Source: Anarhynchus alexandrinus (Eukaryota; Chordata; Aves; Charadriiformes; Charadriidae). Taken from it: DNA of 64,000 bases. The stretch is taken from the NCBI GenBank assembly GCA_008711295.1, contig VUYV01000333.1, positions 532,238-596,237 on the forward strand, read 5' to 3'. The translations under genes were made by a program, and so were the position numbers. Below are positions 42,808-63,942 of this stretch, one piece after another (position 1 is the stretch's first letter; the number at the start of each line of letters is the position of its first letter). The notes under the pieces were generated by a model. The model had not been told where the DNA came from, made no database searches, and was given only the letters and a program-made list of their open reading frames with translations.

Positions 42808-44830
42808 GTTGGGCACAGCTCTGCTGGTTTGTCACCACCCCGTCCACTCCAAGGTCCTCTGTCCTGATGAAACCAAGGGAAAAAACACAATTTGTGTGAT
42901 AACAGATTATTTCTAAGATTAAATAAATGTGAGGTATCAGACATTGATTCTGGAGTCCTCATACAATGGATGCAAGTGGTGTTCCTGGAGAAACCTGTTG
43001 TCCATGCACTCAGACGTGTTGGCTGTGTAAACACACCGCGCTGTTCTTGCTCCTCTGTCAGGCGGTGCTGAGCCGGGGGATGCCGGGAACAGAATTTCAA
43101 AGTATTAACACAATCTCATGAAGGTGGCTTCACTACCAAGTAATGGTACTTCCACTGCTCCCTCTGGGACAGTGCCTTTCGTGATAAAATAAAATCCCCG
43201 TTACTCAGACTGTCTCTTTGGTGCATGCTCTCGGAGCTCTTTTGCCAGCCTAAAGAAAACAATGAAAACGCAGGAAGAGCAATAGCTGCTATTTCCACAG
43301 TAAACTTATTTTAAATGTGCATTTCTTTACCAGTTTTTTTTTGATAGGTCCAAATATAGTGGTGCTGTGGTGTGACTTTTCAAGCAGTTGAATGATATTT
43401 CTTAGTGGTGGCTGCCTTTTCTGTGTGCCCAGAGGGGTCTGGAGCAGTGAAAACCTTGCGGTGTTGCAGGGGTTGGGTTTTTCAACAGAGTATCTGGCAA
43501 AGTCCCTGCAGGTCTGAGGGCTCCTACTCTTTAAAGACCACAGCTACTGAGTGCTGCTTTCTCTTACCTCCTGGTTGCTCCCTCCCTCCCCAGCTCTTGG
43601 CTCGGACTCTGGGCAACACTTTGCCCTCACGTTCCATCCCGCAGCCTCCCTGGCTGCAGCCCTGCATCCATGCGTTAGCCAAGCTGTGACTCGGTGCCTT
43701 CATGGCACATACAAGTATAGCGACTGATCATTACGCTTTGGGGTTCATTCATTGTTAAGCTGTGCTCAAGAACAGGGGGCACAGGCTCTCAATGGTACCC
43801 GTTTGCTTCAAGCACGAATTCTGTCTCCATTTCTGGGGACTTTGTGGCCCAAACAAGGCAGTGGCCTGGCCGAAGGAGGAGCTCCTCCACTTCAGGACTA
43901 TTGCACCATCTACGTGCGCATGCAGGGTGTAGATATGAAACCTCCTCCCTCCTGCTGACTTCTCTGCACAGTTGCAAGGCACCGGTGCATTGTTTTTTAC
44001 TGGACTTTGGTTGCATCGACTGCATTTGGGCCTTTGTCTCTGCATCAGTTAAAGAGAAAGCTGAACAATAACTACCCACAACTGCTCCTCTACCTTCACC
44101 CCCTTGAGCGAAAGCTGTGTCCCCCTCTCCTGTCCCCTCGTCCCATGAGGAAAGAGCTCATCATCCCTGTGTACATCCCATGAACAATGCTTGGGGGGGG
44201 CCTGGCCCCAGGGGGCTCAGCCTGGGCCATGTCTGGTGTGTGAGGCTTTTCTCAGGTTTAGTAAATCGTGTTAATGTTGGAAGGAGGAAAAAAAAAGAAT
44301 TTTAGTCTCTGAAAATTCAGGTTAAATGTTCTTCATTGTCAAACAAAACCACCAAAACTTCATTGGTCTCATTCTGTCTCAAGTAATTAGGAAGTTGTTG
44401 AGTCTAATGGAAAAAAAATGGGAAGAAGTAAACCCCATTTACATATATAATACCTCTGTGCTTTTTAGTGTGCATTAAAATCTGCTCCATAATTCTTTTA
44501 TTGTCCTTGTGCTAGCTGTGGTGTACCCAAAGCTCATTGCTAGTGCTGTCTTTTCACTGTGGGGGCTTCCTTTGGAAGGAGAGCCGTGCTTTCGGGGTGG
44601 TCAGCTCTTGCTCTGGGCAGGGAATGTGCCTGCAAACCCACAGCCCAAACACTGCTTCCGACCCTGAGCCCCCATGGGGTGTGGGCTTCGAGACCCCTGA
44701 AGTATGGCAATTGCTTATGTGCTTTTATTCCTTTTTATTTGAATATTCTCTTCTTTGAATAGCTTTGGAAGCATCTCTAATTTTAGCTTAAATGTCCTGA
44801 AGAATCCCAACGGTATTTATTTATATATCT

Positions 44831-44988
44831 GTACAATAACAATCCCTTGGTGCACACATGCTTTCCTTGGCCCAGCAGCAAGGCAAGGTCTGGNAGCAGG
44901 TTATTCCCATGCAGCTTTCACATCCGTACGATAACAATCCCTTGGTGCACACATGCTTTCCTTGGCCCAGCAGCAAGGCAATGTCTGG
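44831..44988. repeat. Direct duplication of a 63-bp segment in the TRAF3IP3 5' intron
   Basis: Copies at 44831-44893 and 44926-44988 differ at only two positions and are offset by 95 bases, with 32 unlike bases between. One ambiguous base (44894) lies directly after the first copy. Both copies contain 'ggtgcacacatgctttcc'. No family recognised. Confidence 0.9.
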
Positions 44989-45706
44989 CCAACAGCTTCA
45001 CACAGAGAAATACGAGTTGGGCATATGTCAGCACCCGCAATGTGCTCCCTTGAAGCTGGGTATGACCTCCATAGCTTGGGACAAAGCGTGAACCTACAGC
45101 CAAACTGCTCCAAACTCTTCAGGACATCTTAAAAGCACTTTTCAATGAATTTTTCTTAATTTTAGAAATGACCCAATTGCATGTTCAGTCCGAACCTCGG
45201 ATGTCCTGCCCAGTCCCCGTTTATCCAGCTCTTCCCGTCAGGAATAGCCCAGCCCCTCTCCCACCTGCGCTGCCTCCGGGCTGCCCACCCTGTCACAGTG
45301 CATCCCGAGAGCAGCTCTTGTAATAGCCTCAGGGAACCAAAAATGCGCTTTAAAGCAAGGTAAAGCTTAAAGAAATACACAGTCCATTACTCACCCCAAG
45401 CTGAGCAAACTGTTGAGGCCTTCTTGACAAGCTAATACTCTATTTCCTCCTTCTGTTACCCCAAATTACCCTCGCTAACAAACATGTCCTTTATCTTTGC
45501 TTTCCAAGCTGTTACACTTCTTGCTTCAAGGGAAACAACAAAAAAAAAAGTGCTTCTTGCTGGTTCATGTTACAGCCTCCCGGTGTCAATGGTGTAGGCT
45601 GAAAGCGGGGTGAAAAAAGAGGAAAAAAGGTGCACGCTGCTGCCTTTAGCGCGGCAGCCTCCGCTCCCCTCCATCCCTCACCGGCACCGGCGCTGCGGGC
45701 ACTTAC

Positions 45707-45790
45707 CTGGCCCGAGGGGTCCCGTCCTACCCCTCGACCGCCACCGAGGAGCGGGGCGAGCGGCGGGTTATCGGGCACGAACACGCTCCA
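45707..45790 (-). promoter_or_regulatory. Probable TRAF3IP3 non-coding first exon and promoter region
   Basis: On the minus strand a perfect donor (GGCCAG followed by GTAAGT; GT at 45706-45705) closes a GC-rich stretch running up to about 45950. It lies upstream of the first TRAF3IP3 coding exon, which itself appears to begin after an AG acceptor shortly before its ATG. The exon's 5' limit is unknown and the upper coordinate is nominal. The intervening 42808-45706 would be intron; apart from the 63-bp duplication I see nothing in it. Confidence 0.45.
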
Positions 45791-46378
45791 ACTGCCATCT
45801 TTGTGCCAACCACCTCATTTTGCTGTTCTCGCTCTTTTTCTCGCTCTGTAAAACAGGAAACGTTGCAGCCGCAGCCGAGCCCCGGTTCCTGTCTCTGCTC
45901 GCAGCCCGGCTGCGGGGCGCAGGGGACCGGCTCACGAGGGGATTTGGGTTATCTTGGGACCCCAAACTCTCCAGCTTCTTTCTAAGGAGAGCCAGCAATT
46001 ATCTTTTGGACCATCTTCCTTTATCGGTCTCCGACACGCGGAGGTTGAGCGCTGGTTCACGGAGCTGGTTCTGGCACTCGGTGACCGAGTCTCCCCGAGC
46101 TGCTTTGGGGTAGAGAAATCCAGACTTAGGGAAGTACAGTAATGCTATTATTTTAAGGCTTCTTGCAGATTGGAAAGGAAAAAAAGTGTGTATCAGCAGC
46201 TGAGGAGAGGTCAGGAATGGCAGAAATTCATTAAGGTCTTTAGAGAAGTGAAAGCTGTGTTAATGCAAATCATGCAGGGAGGTGGGTTTAACCAGCTGGG
46301 CGCTGATAAGGGCTCTGTGCCTCTGCACGTGGAAAAGCAACACAAGTAAAAGCAGAGATCTTGTAAAGTAACGTAGGA
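45791..46378. other. Spacer between TRAF3IP3 and the HSD11B1 cluster
   Basis: GC-rich near the TRAF3IP3 side and AT-rich afterwards. No gene recognised. Confidence 0.5.
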
Positions 46379-46384
46379 TTTATT
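46379..46384 (-). terminator. Polyadenylation signal of HSD11B1 copy A
   Basis: AATAAA on the minus strand, about 450 bases past the stop codon of the downstream HSD11B1 copy. Confidence 0.55.
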
Positions 46385-46832
46385 TTTACAAAGACCAACT
46401 TAAAGAGATACATGACAAAAAATTTCCCGGTTCAAAGACCCTCTCGTGGCTTTGGGTGGTTTGTGCTGCTTGGCCCAAATCCTCATGCCAGGCCGTGGCT
46501 CAGCTCGCGTCCCGCAGCGCTCAGCACCGCTGCCCTTGTGGCTGTCGGTGGGGGAATGGTTTCTGGAGGGCGAGCAGGAAACCTGCTGCTGAGCAGGAGC
46601 TTCTCTGAAGGGCCTCTTGGTCGGAAAAAGCCAGTTGCAAGAGTTCATTACTAAAAAGGACATTTTCATGCTGTGTGTTACAGGCTTGTGGTGCATCCCG
46701 TCTCGGGTTGCCGGGGTGCATCAGCGTGGGGCTGCCTTGGTGGCACGGAAAAGGGCGCGCGAGTAGCCAGACTGACACCCAAATCCCTCGTGCCTGGCCT
46801 GAGGTGTCCCGGCGCGCTTGCTGCCCCAGGGG

Positions 46833-50043
<3,211 letters not shown>

Positions 50044-51569
50044 CCCTCTGCAGAAGTGCAGGCAGGAGCGAGACCGACTCCGCGGCTCTGACCGCGGGGA
50101 GGTGGACACGTCAGACGGGCTGGGAGTGTTAGCAGTTTTGAACTGATTCTCGTCTTGCACAAGTTTGCCGATATCTGTTGGACCATTTCTTTGTGCTTCC
50201 TGTAATTTAGCAAACATTAACCTAACGGAGAGCGTTGCGTTGGACTTTAGGCTGTCCCTTTGCACCCTTGTCCTGCCAGCAGTTTCAGGTGTGGTTTTGA
50301 GAGCATTGAAGGGAAGGCACTGAAAAGCTTTTTGCTCCGTAGGGTGGCGGGCGTGTTGTTTGGTGGCTGCCTTTGGGGCTGGGACACCCGTGTCCCCTCA
50401 GTGCAGCCCTCCATGGCACGGCCAGCCTTCTCTCTCCGCTCCATGTCTAAAACTGAGGCAACGCCTCCCTTCCTCGCTGCCTGCCACAAGGATTTATTAA
50501 TCGGCAATGATCACCGTGAGAGAGGTTCATAGGACCTTGAGAGAGCAGGGCTGGCAAAGTTTGTGTTTTTTAGATCCTTATCGGTGCTTCTGGCTTATCT
50601 GATGTGGTACCACCATTGGTGTTTGCTGGGTGGCTCCTATACCTAAAAGATTGCGCTGTCTTGAGGAACCCACTGATTGCAAACGGCAGTTAAAGAGCCA
50701 AGCGGGTGAATAATAAAGATCTTCAGCTTTCCCCGACTGTTGCATGTCACGCTGCGCAGCATCTGCCTGGGCATATGGCAAACGTGTTTGCAAATAATTT
50801 TCTGAAAGAGAAAGTTTAAAGGGCAAAACCCGCTCCACGTGCACTGGTTTGTGAAGGCAATCGCAGGATGAGAACAGGAATGGCAGTTCCTGATTTCCTT
50901 CAGAAAGTGAGGAGCAAACCGGCCCTGGGGAGTGCTTCAGCGGGAAAGGTTTGGGGAGGTTCCGCATTGCTTTGTCTCGGAACGGGTAACAGTGGGTGCT
51001 GCAGTGGCCACAACCACGTTAGATGTAAATGCAGCAGGGAAGCGGTGTGGAGCTCGCGGTGGGCTTGTGCTTTGGGTGGGCGTCCGGCGGGCATCGCCGC
51101 GGGGGCCGAGCTCGTGCCCAGTGTCTACGGCACATTGTCCCGTTATAACTGTGTAAGAAACTGTCTACCAAGTTTGGAAAGTTTTGCTTGGGGTAAAAAC
51201 TTGCATTTAATTTGGCCATTACACAAACAAGAAATAGGCTAAAAAGGCAGTTATTCCTCAACTGAAATAATGGTTATTGCAAGGATTCAGCTTCCCTGTG
51301 AAAGGCCGGCCAGTGGAGTTGTGCCCATTTCCAGCAGCGTTTAGTAATGGCGAAAGAGGGGATAAGGAACCCACAGAACACAGGACACCGGCAGGTTAGT
51401 AAATTTTATGCGGGAATTAGGTTGTAACTACTTTTCCCCCGTCCGGGGCAGGACGGGGGGTGGCGGCGGCTCCACGTACCGCGCTCAGAGGCGGCGCCGT
51501 CTACCGAAACGTGGNGAGGGTGTTGGACCGGCGATCCCTCCCCAGCCGGCGGCCGCCGTTCACCACGGC
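50044..51569. other. Spacer between the two HSD11B1 copies
   Basis: About 1.5 kb holding the copy A promoter region and the copy B 3' flank. No TATA box or canonical copy B polyadenylation hexamer could be assigned; minus-strand AATAAA occurs only far downstream, near 50494. The reading frame of copy A stays open for about 220 bases upstream of its ATG. Confidence 0.5.
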
Positions 51570-56446
<4,877 letters not shown>

Positions 56447-57487
56447 CCCACTGTGGAGTCAGGAAATAAAGCATGAAAGAGAAGGGAGGAAAAAAACCTT
56501 CTGCAGAGCTGCTCCAGAGGGAAGCAGCAATGCCAATCCTTTAAAACCTGTTAGCGAAGAACGGCAACTTCCAAAGCACTGGAAAATCACGGGCGGATGG
56601 ATAAGCGAAGCAAACCCTTTGATTTGCTGCTGGAGCTGGCGAAGCTCGGCCTAACCGAGGGTGCTGTTTGGGTTCTGCCCGGCTCTTTTCATATTTCCTG
56701 TCTTACGTTAAAATGCAGAATTTTGCACAACACCCTGGAAGAGGTGTGTCTTTGCTGAGCAGCGTCAAGTTTCACTTCGAGAACATCAGAGGCAGCCTAG
56801 TGCAGGTGGTTAAACATCGGCTTTTATTCCCGCTGGCACCATCCCTGGGTGCATGCGGAGATGCAGTCCGGGTCTGATGGATTGCTCCCAGCGGGTCAGG
56901 CTCCAGGGGAGCGACCGGGGGCGGCCGTGCTGCGGGGGGACACGCAGCAAAGGTCCTGTGCTCCCCGGGGTGTCGCTGCTCTGCGCCCCGCAGCAGCTGC
57001 CTGCTGCCGGGATGCTGGGCAGTGGGGGCCCAGCAGCGCCTACCACCCCCAAACAGTTCCAAAATTGCTTTGCTCAGGGAGGGTTTATGTTTTCATCTCT
57101 ACCTGCTCCCGGGAGCGGCTGAGGGAGCAGATGCTGAGCCGAACCCAGCACCGGGGGTTCGACCGCCCCAGCTCCACGGGGCCGCTCAGGCCCAGGGAGG
57201 TTCACCATGAGATACTGAATGTTGTTTTCTGCGGAGAAAGGAGGGTCCTTGCTGCCATGGTTCCTGCTTTCAGTTTTGCAAGAGCTTTCTTCTTACTTTT
57301 AAGTGAATATAGTGTGAGGAAAACCCATGTAACATCCGCTAGCTCCCTGAGTCTCGGCAGCAGCAAATTCAATGCCATCGGTCTTACGCAATAGGTATAA
57401 ACTATGTTCCAGCTTTGGTCTGGCACTGGGATCTTCATCACGGAGTACCAGTCCCTGCTGCGGGACCTGGGACGGGGACACGCTGCG

Positions 57488-57528
57488 GGAGCTTCGTGTG
57501 CTCCTGGAGCTTCGTGTGCTCCTGGAGC
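57488..57528. repeat. Short tandem repeat, 18-base unit, about 2.3 copies
   Basis: The unit 'ggagcttcgtgtgctcct' is repeated exactly twice and then partly a third time. Confidence 0.85.
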
Positions 57529-60012
57529 TGCCTTGCCCGGGCCTCTGCCTTCTCAGCTGGGGAAAGCCGTGTTTTTGGGGACAAGAGCCTCAGCTGCAGT
57601 GCAGGGGCCACACCATGGTCTGGTTTACGTGGGCGCAATGCCGTGGTTGTCCCTCTCAGACCCCTCCATCATAACCAGCCAGAAAGAATTATTTAAAGAA
57701 AACTATTTTTCCCCCTATTACAGCTTTAAAATAAAGATTATTAAATTTAGTGACACACCTGGTTGGGCAGTGGAGCGCTCTGGCTTTGCTTCTGCTTTAC
57801 AGATTGTTTTTTTGTTTTCTGCCTTTCTACTTCGGTCTCAACTTTCCCTCTGATAAGAGGCACTCAGCCCACACTTGGTCAGATAACACCGGTACAGTCA
57901 CTCTGCCTTTTCCTGCCTCCCTTTGCTCTGGGCTTGGGTCATGATCACAGGGCAACCATTTCATTCCTTGGCTTGGAAAAATGAACTAATTAACCTTACC
58001 TCAGCTGTGATCTTATTTTTGTTGCCGGCAAGGAGAGAGGCTCTTTTCAGATACTGTTCTTTATTACTAGGATTAGGATACTGCAGTAAAGCGATAACTG
58101 TCAACCTTTGTGCACGTCTGCAAGTGTGTCGGGAAGGTACGGTGCTCTTTGCTCTGCGTCGGCGCGGGGAGAGCGGGGCCGGCGGCAGCCCCCTGGCTAC
58201 CGAGCCAAACCCCGCGCTTGCCTTGCCGCTGTGGTTTTTAATGAAACTTGCAGTTTATTTCAGGTTTTTGTGTGAAACAAAGTAGCTGGTGATAAAGGAC
58301 TGAAATACTGAATATTTTGGATCTAAACTTCTTATAAAGGAATTTGTGCATGTGCCATGTAGGGTGTCCTGCGTGGACATGAAGTGCAGGGGGTGTTGCC
58401 GTGGTCCTGGGGAGGGCTGGGGGCTGCGGCGGCAGCGGGAGCTGCCCGATCCGGCCACGTTTCGCTGCCCACGAGGGTTTGCTCGTGGCCGTCTGTCACC
58501 CTTCCCGGGCGCTGCTGCTCCTCACGCCCACTTGCAGCTTTTTCTGGGTTTGTTTTACTGTATGCAACTTCACTTGTTTTTAACCTTTTCCTGGGGGTGG
58601 GGAGCGAGGGAAGGGAGAGGAGAGGAGGAAGAGGTGACCGCAGAGAAGCGTCTTCTGATCTCAGCCGGTCCTGGCCCCGCTGCTGCCAGACCTTCTCGCC
58701 CTGGCAGAGGGGAGCCTGGTGGCGTGTCCAGCCCCGGCCCGGTGAGATGGAGCCCCGGCAGCACGGGGGAGCCGCCTCTTGCTTCTGAAATGGCTTCACC
58801 CAAATTTTCCTGGATGTGTCTCCCGCTGCAGGTCACTTCTGTCTTGCTCGTCTGTTTGAAGCCATGTTTTTCAAGGGGTGATGCTCGGCGTTGTGCTCAC
58901 TGCTCTGTGCAGGGGAGGTTCTTCATTTAGTGCTGTCTGGAGCTCGCTGGAAGGAAAGGAAGATGTGAAGGAAACTTGTTCTGACAACGAACTGGCCGAG
59001 CAGCAGAGGGGAGCTGCTGGGGAGCCCCGGCCGTGCCCCCAGCCCGGTGCTGCCGGGAGGGAACGCGTTGCAGGGGTAGGGCTGGGGCTCGGGCAGGTTT
59101 GTGCATGCAGCTCGGGGACTCAAAAGCACTTGGCAGGAATTGGAATGCCGCTTCTTTTTTTCTGTTCTGAGTGACATTTGGCTTTTTTCAACCCATTATC
59201 AAATCTTTGTTACATGCAGAAGATTTTCCTTCCCCCCCTTTCCTTTGCCACGTAGACATTAAAATATTATTTCTCATACCCAGTTCTCCCAGCATACTAT
59301 ACCGTGAGCACAGATTTAATTCTTTTCTTTATGGATATCACCATTATAAAGGGCTGCCCTCAGTTATATTTGCGTTAGGCTGACGCGCACGTCAACATGA
59401 TGCTATGGGGCTGTGACGGACGTGTGTGCTTTTCGGCACGGCTGCACGGCCGGCGGGCAGTGCCGATGTCCTGCCAGCACCAGCGCTGTCACGGCTGCAC
59501 CGCTCCCGAAACATGTGTACTTGGGTCCCAAGGGATACTCAAGATGATTGTAGGACTGGATTTGGCTTGACATATTTCTACTCACTGCCAGTTTAAAGAA
59601 AATACCGTGACGATAAGCCATGTCTGAGCCCTAAATTTATTTTTTTCCTGCGTGACCAAATCAGGAATTGCTGCCTTGATATTTGATTGTTGGTACTGTG
59701 GCTGCTTTAAGCCTTGGCCGCTATCCATGTTCCCGATGCCCTTGGTGTTGGGTGGCAGAGGCTGATATGCTTATCTGGGCCCCTAATTTTAGCCTGGCAG
59801 CTCTTGAAACATCCAGAGTCCAAACTGCAAATAGTGAGTGAGGATTCTCTGCCGACGTTCGGCTCGTGCCCTCGAGGCGATTGGCCTGTGAGGGAGCGCT
59901 GCTGGGATTTAGCTGGCCTTCAGCTCCCGATGATGAAAGCCTGGACAACCGCTCCGAGCTGAAATAAGATCTTTGAAGAGGTGTTGCAGGATGGGTACAG
60001 ACAAATACTCAC

Positions 60013-60038
60013 CAGATCTCATGCCAGCTGCCATTTTC
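60013..60038 (-). other. Candidate alternative first exon upstream of HSD11B1 copy B
   Basis: On the minus strand a short open segment, ATG GCA GCT GGC ATG AGA TCT G (ATG at 60034), is followed directly by a strong donor, GTGAGTAT (GT at 60012-60011). It would encode MAAGMRS and end in phase 1, the phase accepted by exon 2 of either HSD11B1 copy. An AG precedes it at 60040-60039. It may equally be a chance donor or part of an unrelated transcript. Confidence 0.22.
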
Positions 60039-62957
60039 CTGAGGATTTAATGCACCAGGAAAATGTCACATTTACAGGCTGAAGTAAACTGGGTTCAGAC
60101 AAGTCTTAAAGAGAATAACAGAAATCAACCTCACGTGATGCTCGGCAGTCTAACTCACACCTTGGGCAACGTGTGGCTCTCCTCAAGAGCTTAGCCCTCA
60201 GGACTTTGGTTTAACTCAGTCTTAAATGCTCCATATGGTTCTGCACTGTAGCTTGCCCGAGGTGTCCTTACCAGCACTGACAGTACAGCTCGTTCCATCT
60301 GGTTGCTCTCTGCCATATCCCAGTACTTATAATTAAAATTTCTCTTTGCAATTCACCCAGGGTTTTGGAATGACTCCGCTGGGCTCCGTTGCCGTGGTGT
60401 GTGGATGCCAGTTGCAGGGTGTTGTGCTTGTGGCAGTTCTCTTTCTGCAGTGCCTGGTGTGGACATCCAGACGTGAGGGGGCTCAGGAGATGGGGCTGGG
60501 ACACGGGCTGGTTTGGAGAGTCGTGCCATGGTTTAAAGACGGGGAATTTTGCTGAAGCCTTTTAATGTACTGCATCTGGCAGGTCTGTCATTCATCATAG
60601 TTAGAGTGGTGTTGAATGGATTACTAAGCCTCCATGCACACTGAATTTATCATTGTGTGGTTTAAATAGGACTTTATATGGTCTTGTGGTAAAATCAGCC
60701 ATTAATATGTGTCTAATTCACCATTCTGCAGAGAGCAGGTCCTGTTTATGATCAATGCGGTCTGCTGTGGAAACGGGAACGCGTAGGCTTGACCTCTCAG
60801 GTGACCTTTCAGGTAATATGCGGGAGTTAACGACCTCTGAACTTGTGGTGCGTCAAGAGGCAGGAGATTGTCTTCTGCAGGACGTGATTTTACCGACTTG
60901 GCTCCAGAACCGCCGGCGCAGTGCATGGTTTAGCTGTCTAATCCCGTTAGCTGTCTTAGGAGGAACTATTTTGATTGTTCCACAAACCTCTTTGCTTTAA
61001 GCTCATAAACCCTGTGACTGGATGACTGCGGAGAGGAGGTGTGGGGAGCAGGGTGCCGGCACGATGCGGGGAGGCCACGTACATGGTGCGGAGACAACCT
61101 GAGGTCCAAACACAGAAGCGGTGGAGGTCAGCGTGGATGGGCTGGCCTGGAGCTCCCCAGGCGCCCCGGACTCGCAGGCTGGGTTGACAGAGACCGGCTC
61201 TAACTCCTCATTTTTAAAATTTTCCCTTTCCCATGGGGCAGGGTGAGATACCCACAACTTGTAGAGAAAGGCTAATCTTGGGAACCAATGTGTGATTGAC
61301 AGAGTTTGCAGCTGCCTTGGACAAAGATGTGATTCTCATATCAGTTTAATACATTTATCAACTGTTTAGCTCTGCTGTAGCGGCGATGCTTCTGAATCAC
61401 AGCAGTGCGAGAGCTCAGACCTGGCAACACTCCCCTGCCAGGCACAGCCACGGACATTCAGGTCTCTGGTTTATCCATGCACCAAGTGTGCCACAGGGAA
61501 TTCCAGGTCAGCCTTCCCTGTCCCTGAGGCCGCGCGGCAAACCCAGAACCTGTTTAAAGCTGGAATTGGGGGGATGAGTGAGCTGATGGCTTTCTTCAGG
61601 CCCGAATTCTCCTTCCATATTTGCCCATGAAATTTCCATTGGTATCAGTGAGGTGTGTGCTTGTTCAGCCTTGCCAGAGACCAAAAGGCTTGGTTATGGA
61701 CGAGATGAAGTATTTCTCAAAGGCTGTCTTTAATTTAATTGGACTCTGCTCTTTTCCCCATGAGGAAAAGGTACTTTATACTTGATTCAAAGCCTGAACA
61801 GAGTTTTTGTGCGGGCTCGGTAGGATTCCTCCTCCACAATGTGCTGCTGTGTTTTTTGACAGAAATAATTGTCAACAAAACAAATTGCATGATTATGTAT
61901 TATGAAAATGTAAGGGTGAACTTCAGCTGCAGTCTTATATTTTTGGGTTCTGGTCTTAGCTTGTGGAGCTCTGGGAGGAGCTATGCGTTGGGCACTGCTG
62001 TCAGGCAGCGCTTTCTCGTTTTCCATCATCTCCTGCTGTTTGTATCAATTGCTTTGCTTTTGGGTAGATAGTGGCATATTACTGGTACATCTGTTTCTGT
62101 GCAAGAGGTGTAGCCTACTCCTGCCTCTGCCCATCTCTTCGCCGTTCAGCAGATAAAGGGGATTTTCTGCCCCCGTTATGGCTGGCAGGGACCATTTCCC
62201 TTCCCTCCCTGCTGTAGCGGGGTCAGGATCTTTCAGCTGTGGCAGCCTGGAGGTTTTATTTGACTAACATGACATAGTCCTGAACACTGCAAATTCTTAC
62301 TATCCCCAGGAAAGACTTTTAAATAGGTGAAAGTCCTCTTAACGAGTCTGGCAGTGCCCTGGGTGCAGCCCTGAAGCTTGGATCCCCGTTTCCTCACCCT
62401 CCAGACTGACTGTGCCATCGTGTCTGTCCCTGCTTCAGTCTTTCCATCTGTGACACCCCTGTAATACTGGAAGCTAAAATCATTCTGCACAATTAGGTGT
62501 CTCTGGTGGGTTTGTGAAGGATCCCAGTAAAGCTAGAAGATTTTTTAGCTGTGCAGCAGCCACAGCCTGTTAGAGTATTGCTGGGGGATGGACAGGGTTG
62601 GGTTTTTTTAAATAGTTCTGGGCACAGCATGGCCATGGCAAACACAAATCTGTGCCATTAAACCCACATAACCCCTGAAAGGTACAACTCCGCCTCCAGC
62701 TCAGGGCATGTGTCCATCACCCCTGTGAGACAAATGCCACCCACCTCCTCCCCCCACCGCAGTCGGCCCATTTTGGAAGGGAGAAGCCACCGGAGGTGCA
62801 GAAAGGCCAGCCCCCCCGGTCCCAGAGCAGCCCCACCAAGGGGGGCTTCATTAGAGGGTGCAGCCACCACCCTCAGCGGTTCCCTGGGTCCCCCCAGCTA
62901 TCCCCCCCCCCCCANGAAAATAAATGCAGCTAGAGAGCACTGGTACCATATAAAATA

Positions 62958-62963
62958 TTTATT
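62958..62963 (-). terminator. Polyadenylation signal of G0S2
   Basis: AATAAA on the minus strand, about 270 bases after the G0S2 stop, within an AT-rich 3' UTR-like sequence. Confidence 0.6.
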
Positions 62964-63232
62964 GATTTTGCAAAATGTTGTAAAATGCATCTGTAATAAA
63001 AATAAGAAACCATGCTGTGCATCTTGCACATTTTTATACCAACAAAAGGTATTTTTTCCCCACTGCTGCACAGCAGCAAATATAACCGTTCACTTCTTTC
63101 AAGTCTTGCACTTGCGGTCTCCTTCTTCAGCCATCTCTCCTTTCTTCTTGCTGGAACCACCACCAGGTACGACAGGACAGCAGAGTCTCTTGTGCTTGGC
63201 TGCTCAGCAGGCGCCTCTCCAGCGCGGGGCTC

Positions 63233-63538
63233 TTAGGAGGCGTGTGGTCTGGTCACCAGGGCCCTCTGCATCCCCACCGGCTTCTTGCTCTTTTCCAAGA
63301 TCAAATCCTCCTGTTTCTGAGGAACCATTTGCTCTCGCGTCGGGGCAGGTTTCTTCTCCTCCTCCTCCTCTAGCCTCCCTTCAGAGGTGAAAGGGCTGCA
63401 CACCGTCTCCACCAGACCGATAACCACACCAAAGAAAGCCAGCACGCTGCCCAGCATGTACAGCTTGACCATTTTCCTGTTGGGCTTCTGGCTGAGCATT
63501 TCTTTGGCAAAGGGGATCAGCTCATGCATGGTTTCCAT
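63233..63538 (-). CDS. G0S2: G0S2, G0/G1 switch protein 2
   Basis: Small lipid-droplet and ER-associated inhibitor of adipose triglyceride lipase (PNPLA2), controlling triglyceride breakdown in fat and liver. One coding exon, 101 residues (human 103). The N-terminus METMHELIPFAKEMLSQK and the hydrophobic segment MLGSVLAFFGVVIGLVETV (about residues 28-46), which in mammals binds and inhibits the lipase, are well conserved. VCSPF follows directly. The C-terminal half is Glu/Lys-rich and diverged, ending RPHAS as in mammals. An acceptor (TTGTAG) about 33 bases upstream of the ATG matches the known two-exon structure with a non-coding first exon. Placement beside HSD11B1 agrees with human. Confidence 0.95.
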   Translation of the reverse strand: METMHELIPFAKEMLSQKPNRKMVKLYMLGSVLAFFGVVIGLVETVCSPFTSEGRLEEEEEKKPAPTREQMVPQKQEDLILEKSKKPVGMQRALVTRPHAS

Positions 63539-63942
63539 TTTCTTTTTTTGTAGACTTGGAAGATGTCAGTTCTACAAGAGAAGAGAGAGGGAGAGGGACA
63601 TTAGTTAAATCCAGCTGCTTTTCCCTGTCTAGTGGTCAGAGCCCTCCAAGCTCTCCGCAGACACCCCAGCCCTGCTTTAAGTAGGGATTTTTGATTTTTG
63701 CTGGAGGCCGGCTTCAGGAGAACACATCCCCCCTATCGCCCCGCCGTCCGGGCGGCTGAAGGAGGGGGCTGCCCGGCAGAGCAGACCCTCGGCAGCCGCA
63801 GCCGGGCTGCGGGATCCAGGCAGGCCCCTGCCCCCAGCACGCCCCCGCATTGTGCGCAGCATCCCCCTGCATCCCCCCGGTGCATCCCGCCCGTGCCTCC
63901 CCCCGCGCATCCCCCCGCATCCTCCCGGCGTATCCCCCTTAC

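Larger units (their letters stand above)
56447..62957. other. Long non-coding stretch between HSD11B1 copy B and G0S2
   Basis: No conserved coding exon recognised in about 6.5 kb on either strand. GC-rich patches at about 56850-57180, 58130-58230, 58380-58780 and 58990-59100 produce long open frames without family resemblance. Two 18-base tandem units lie at 57488-57523. A possible small minus-strand exon at 60013-60038 is listed separately. A poly-C run with an ambiguous base (62915) lies near the G0S2 end. Confidence 0.5.
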
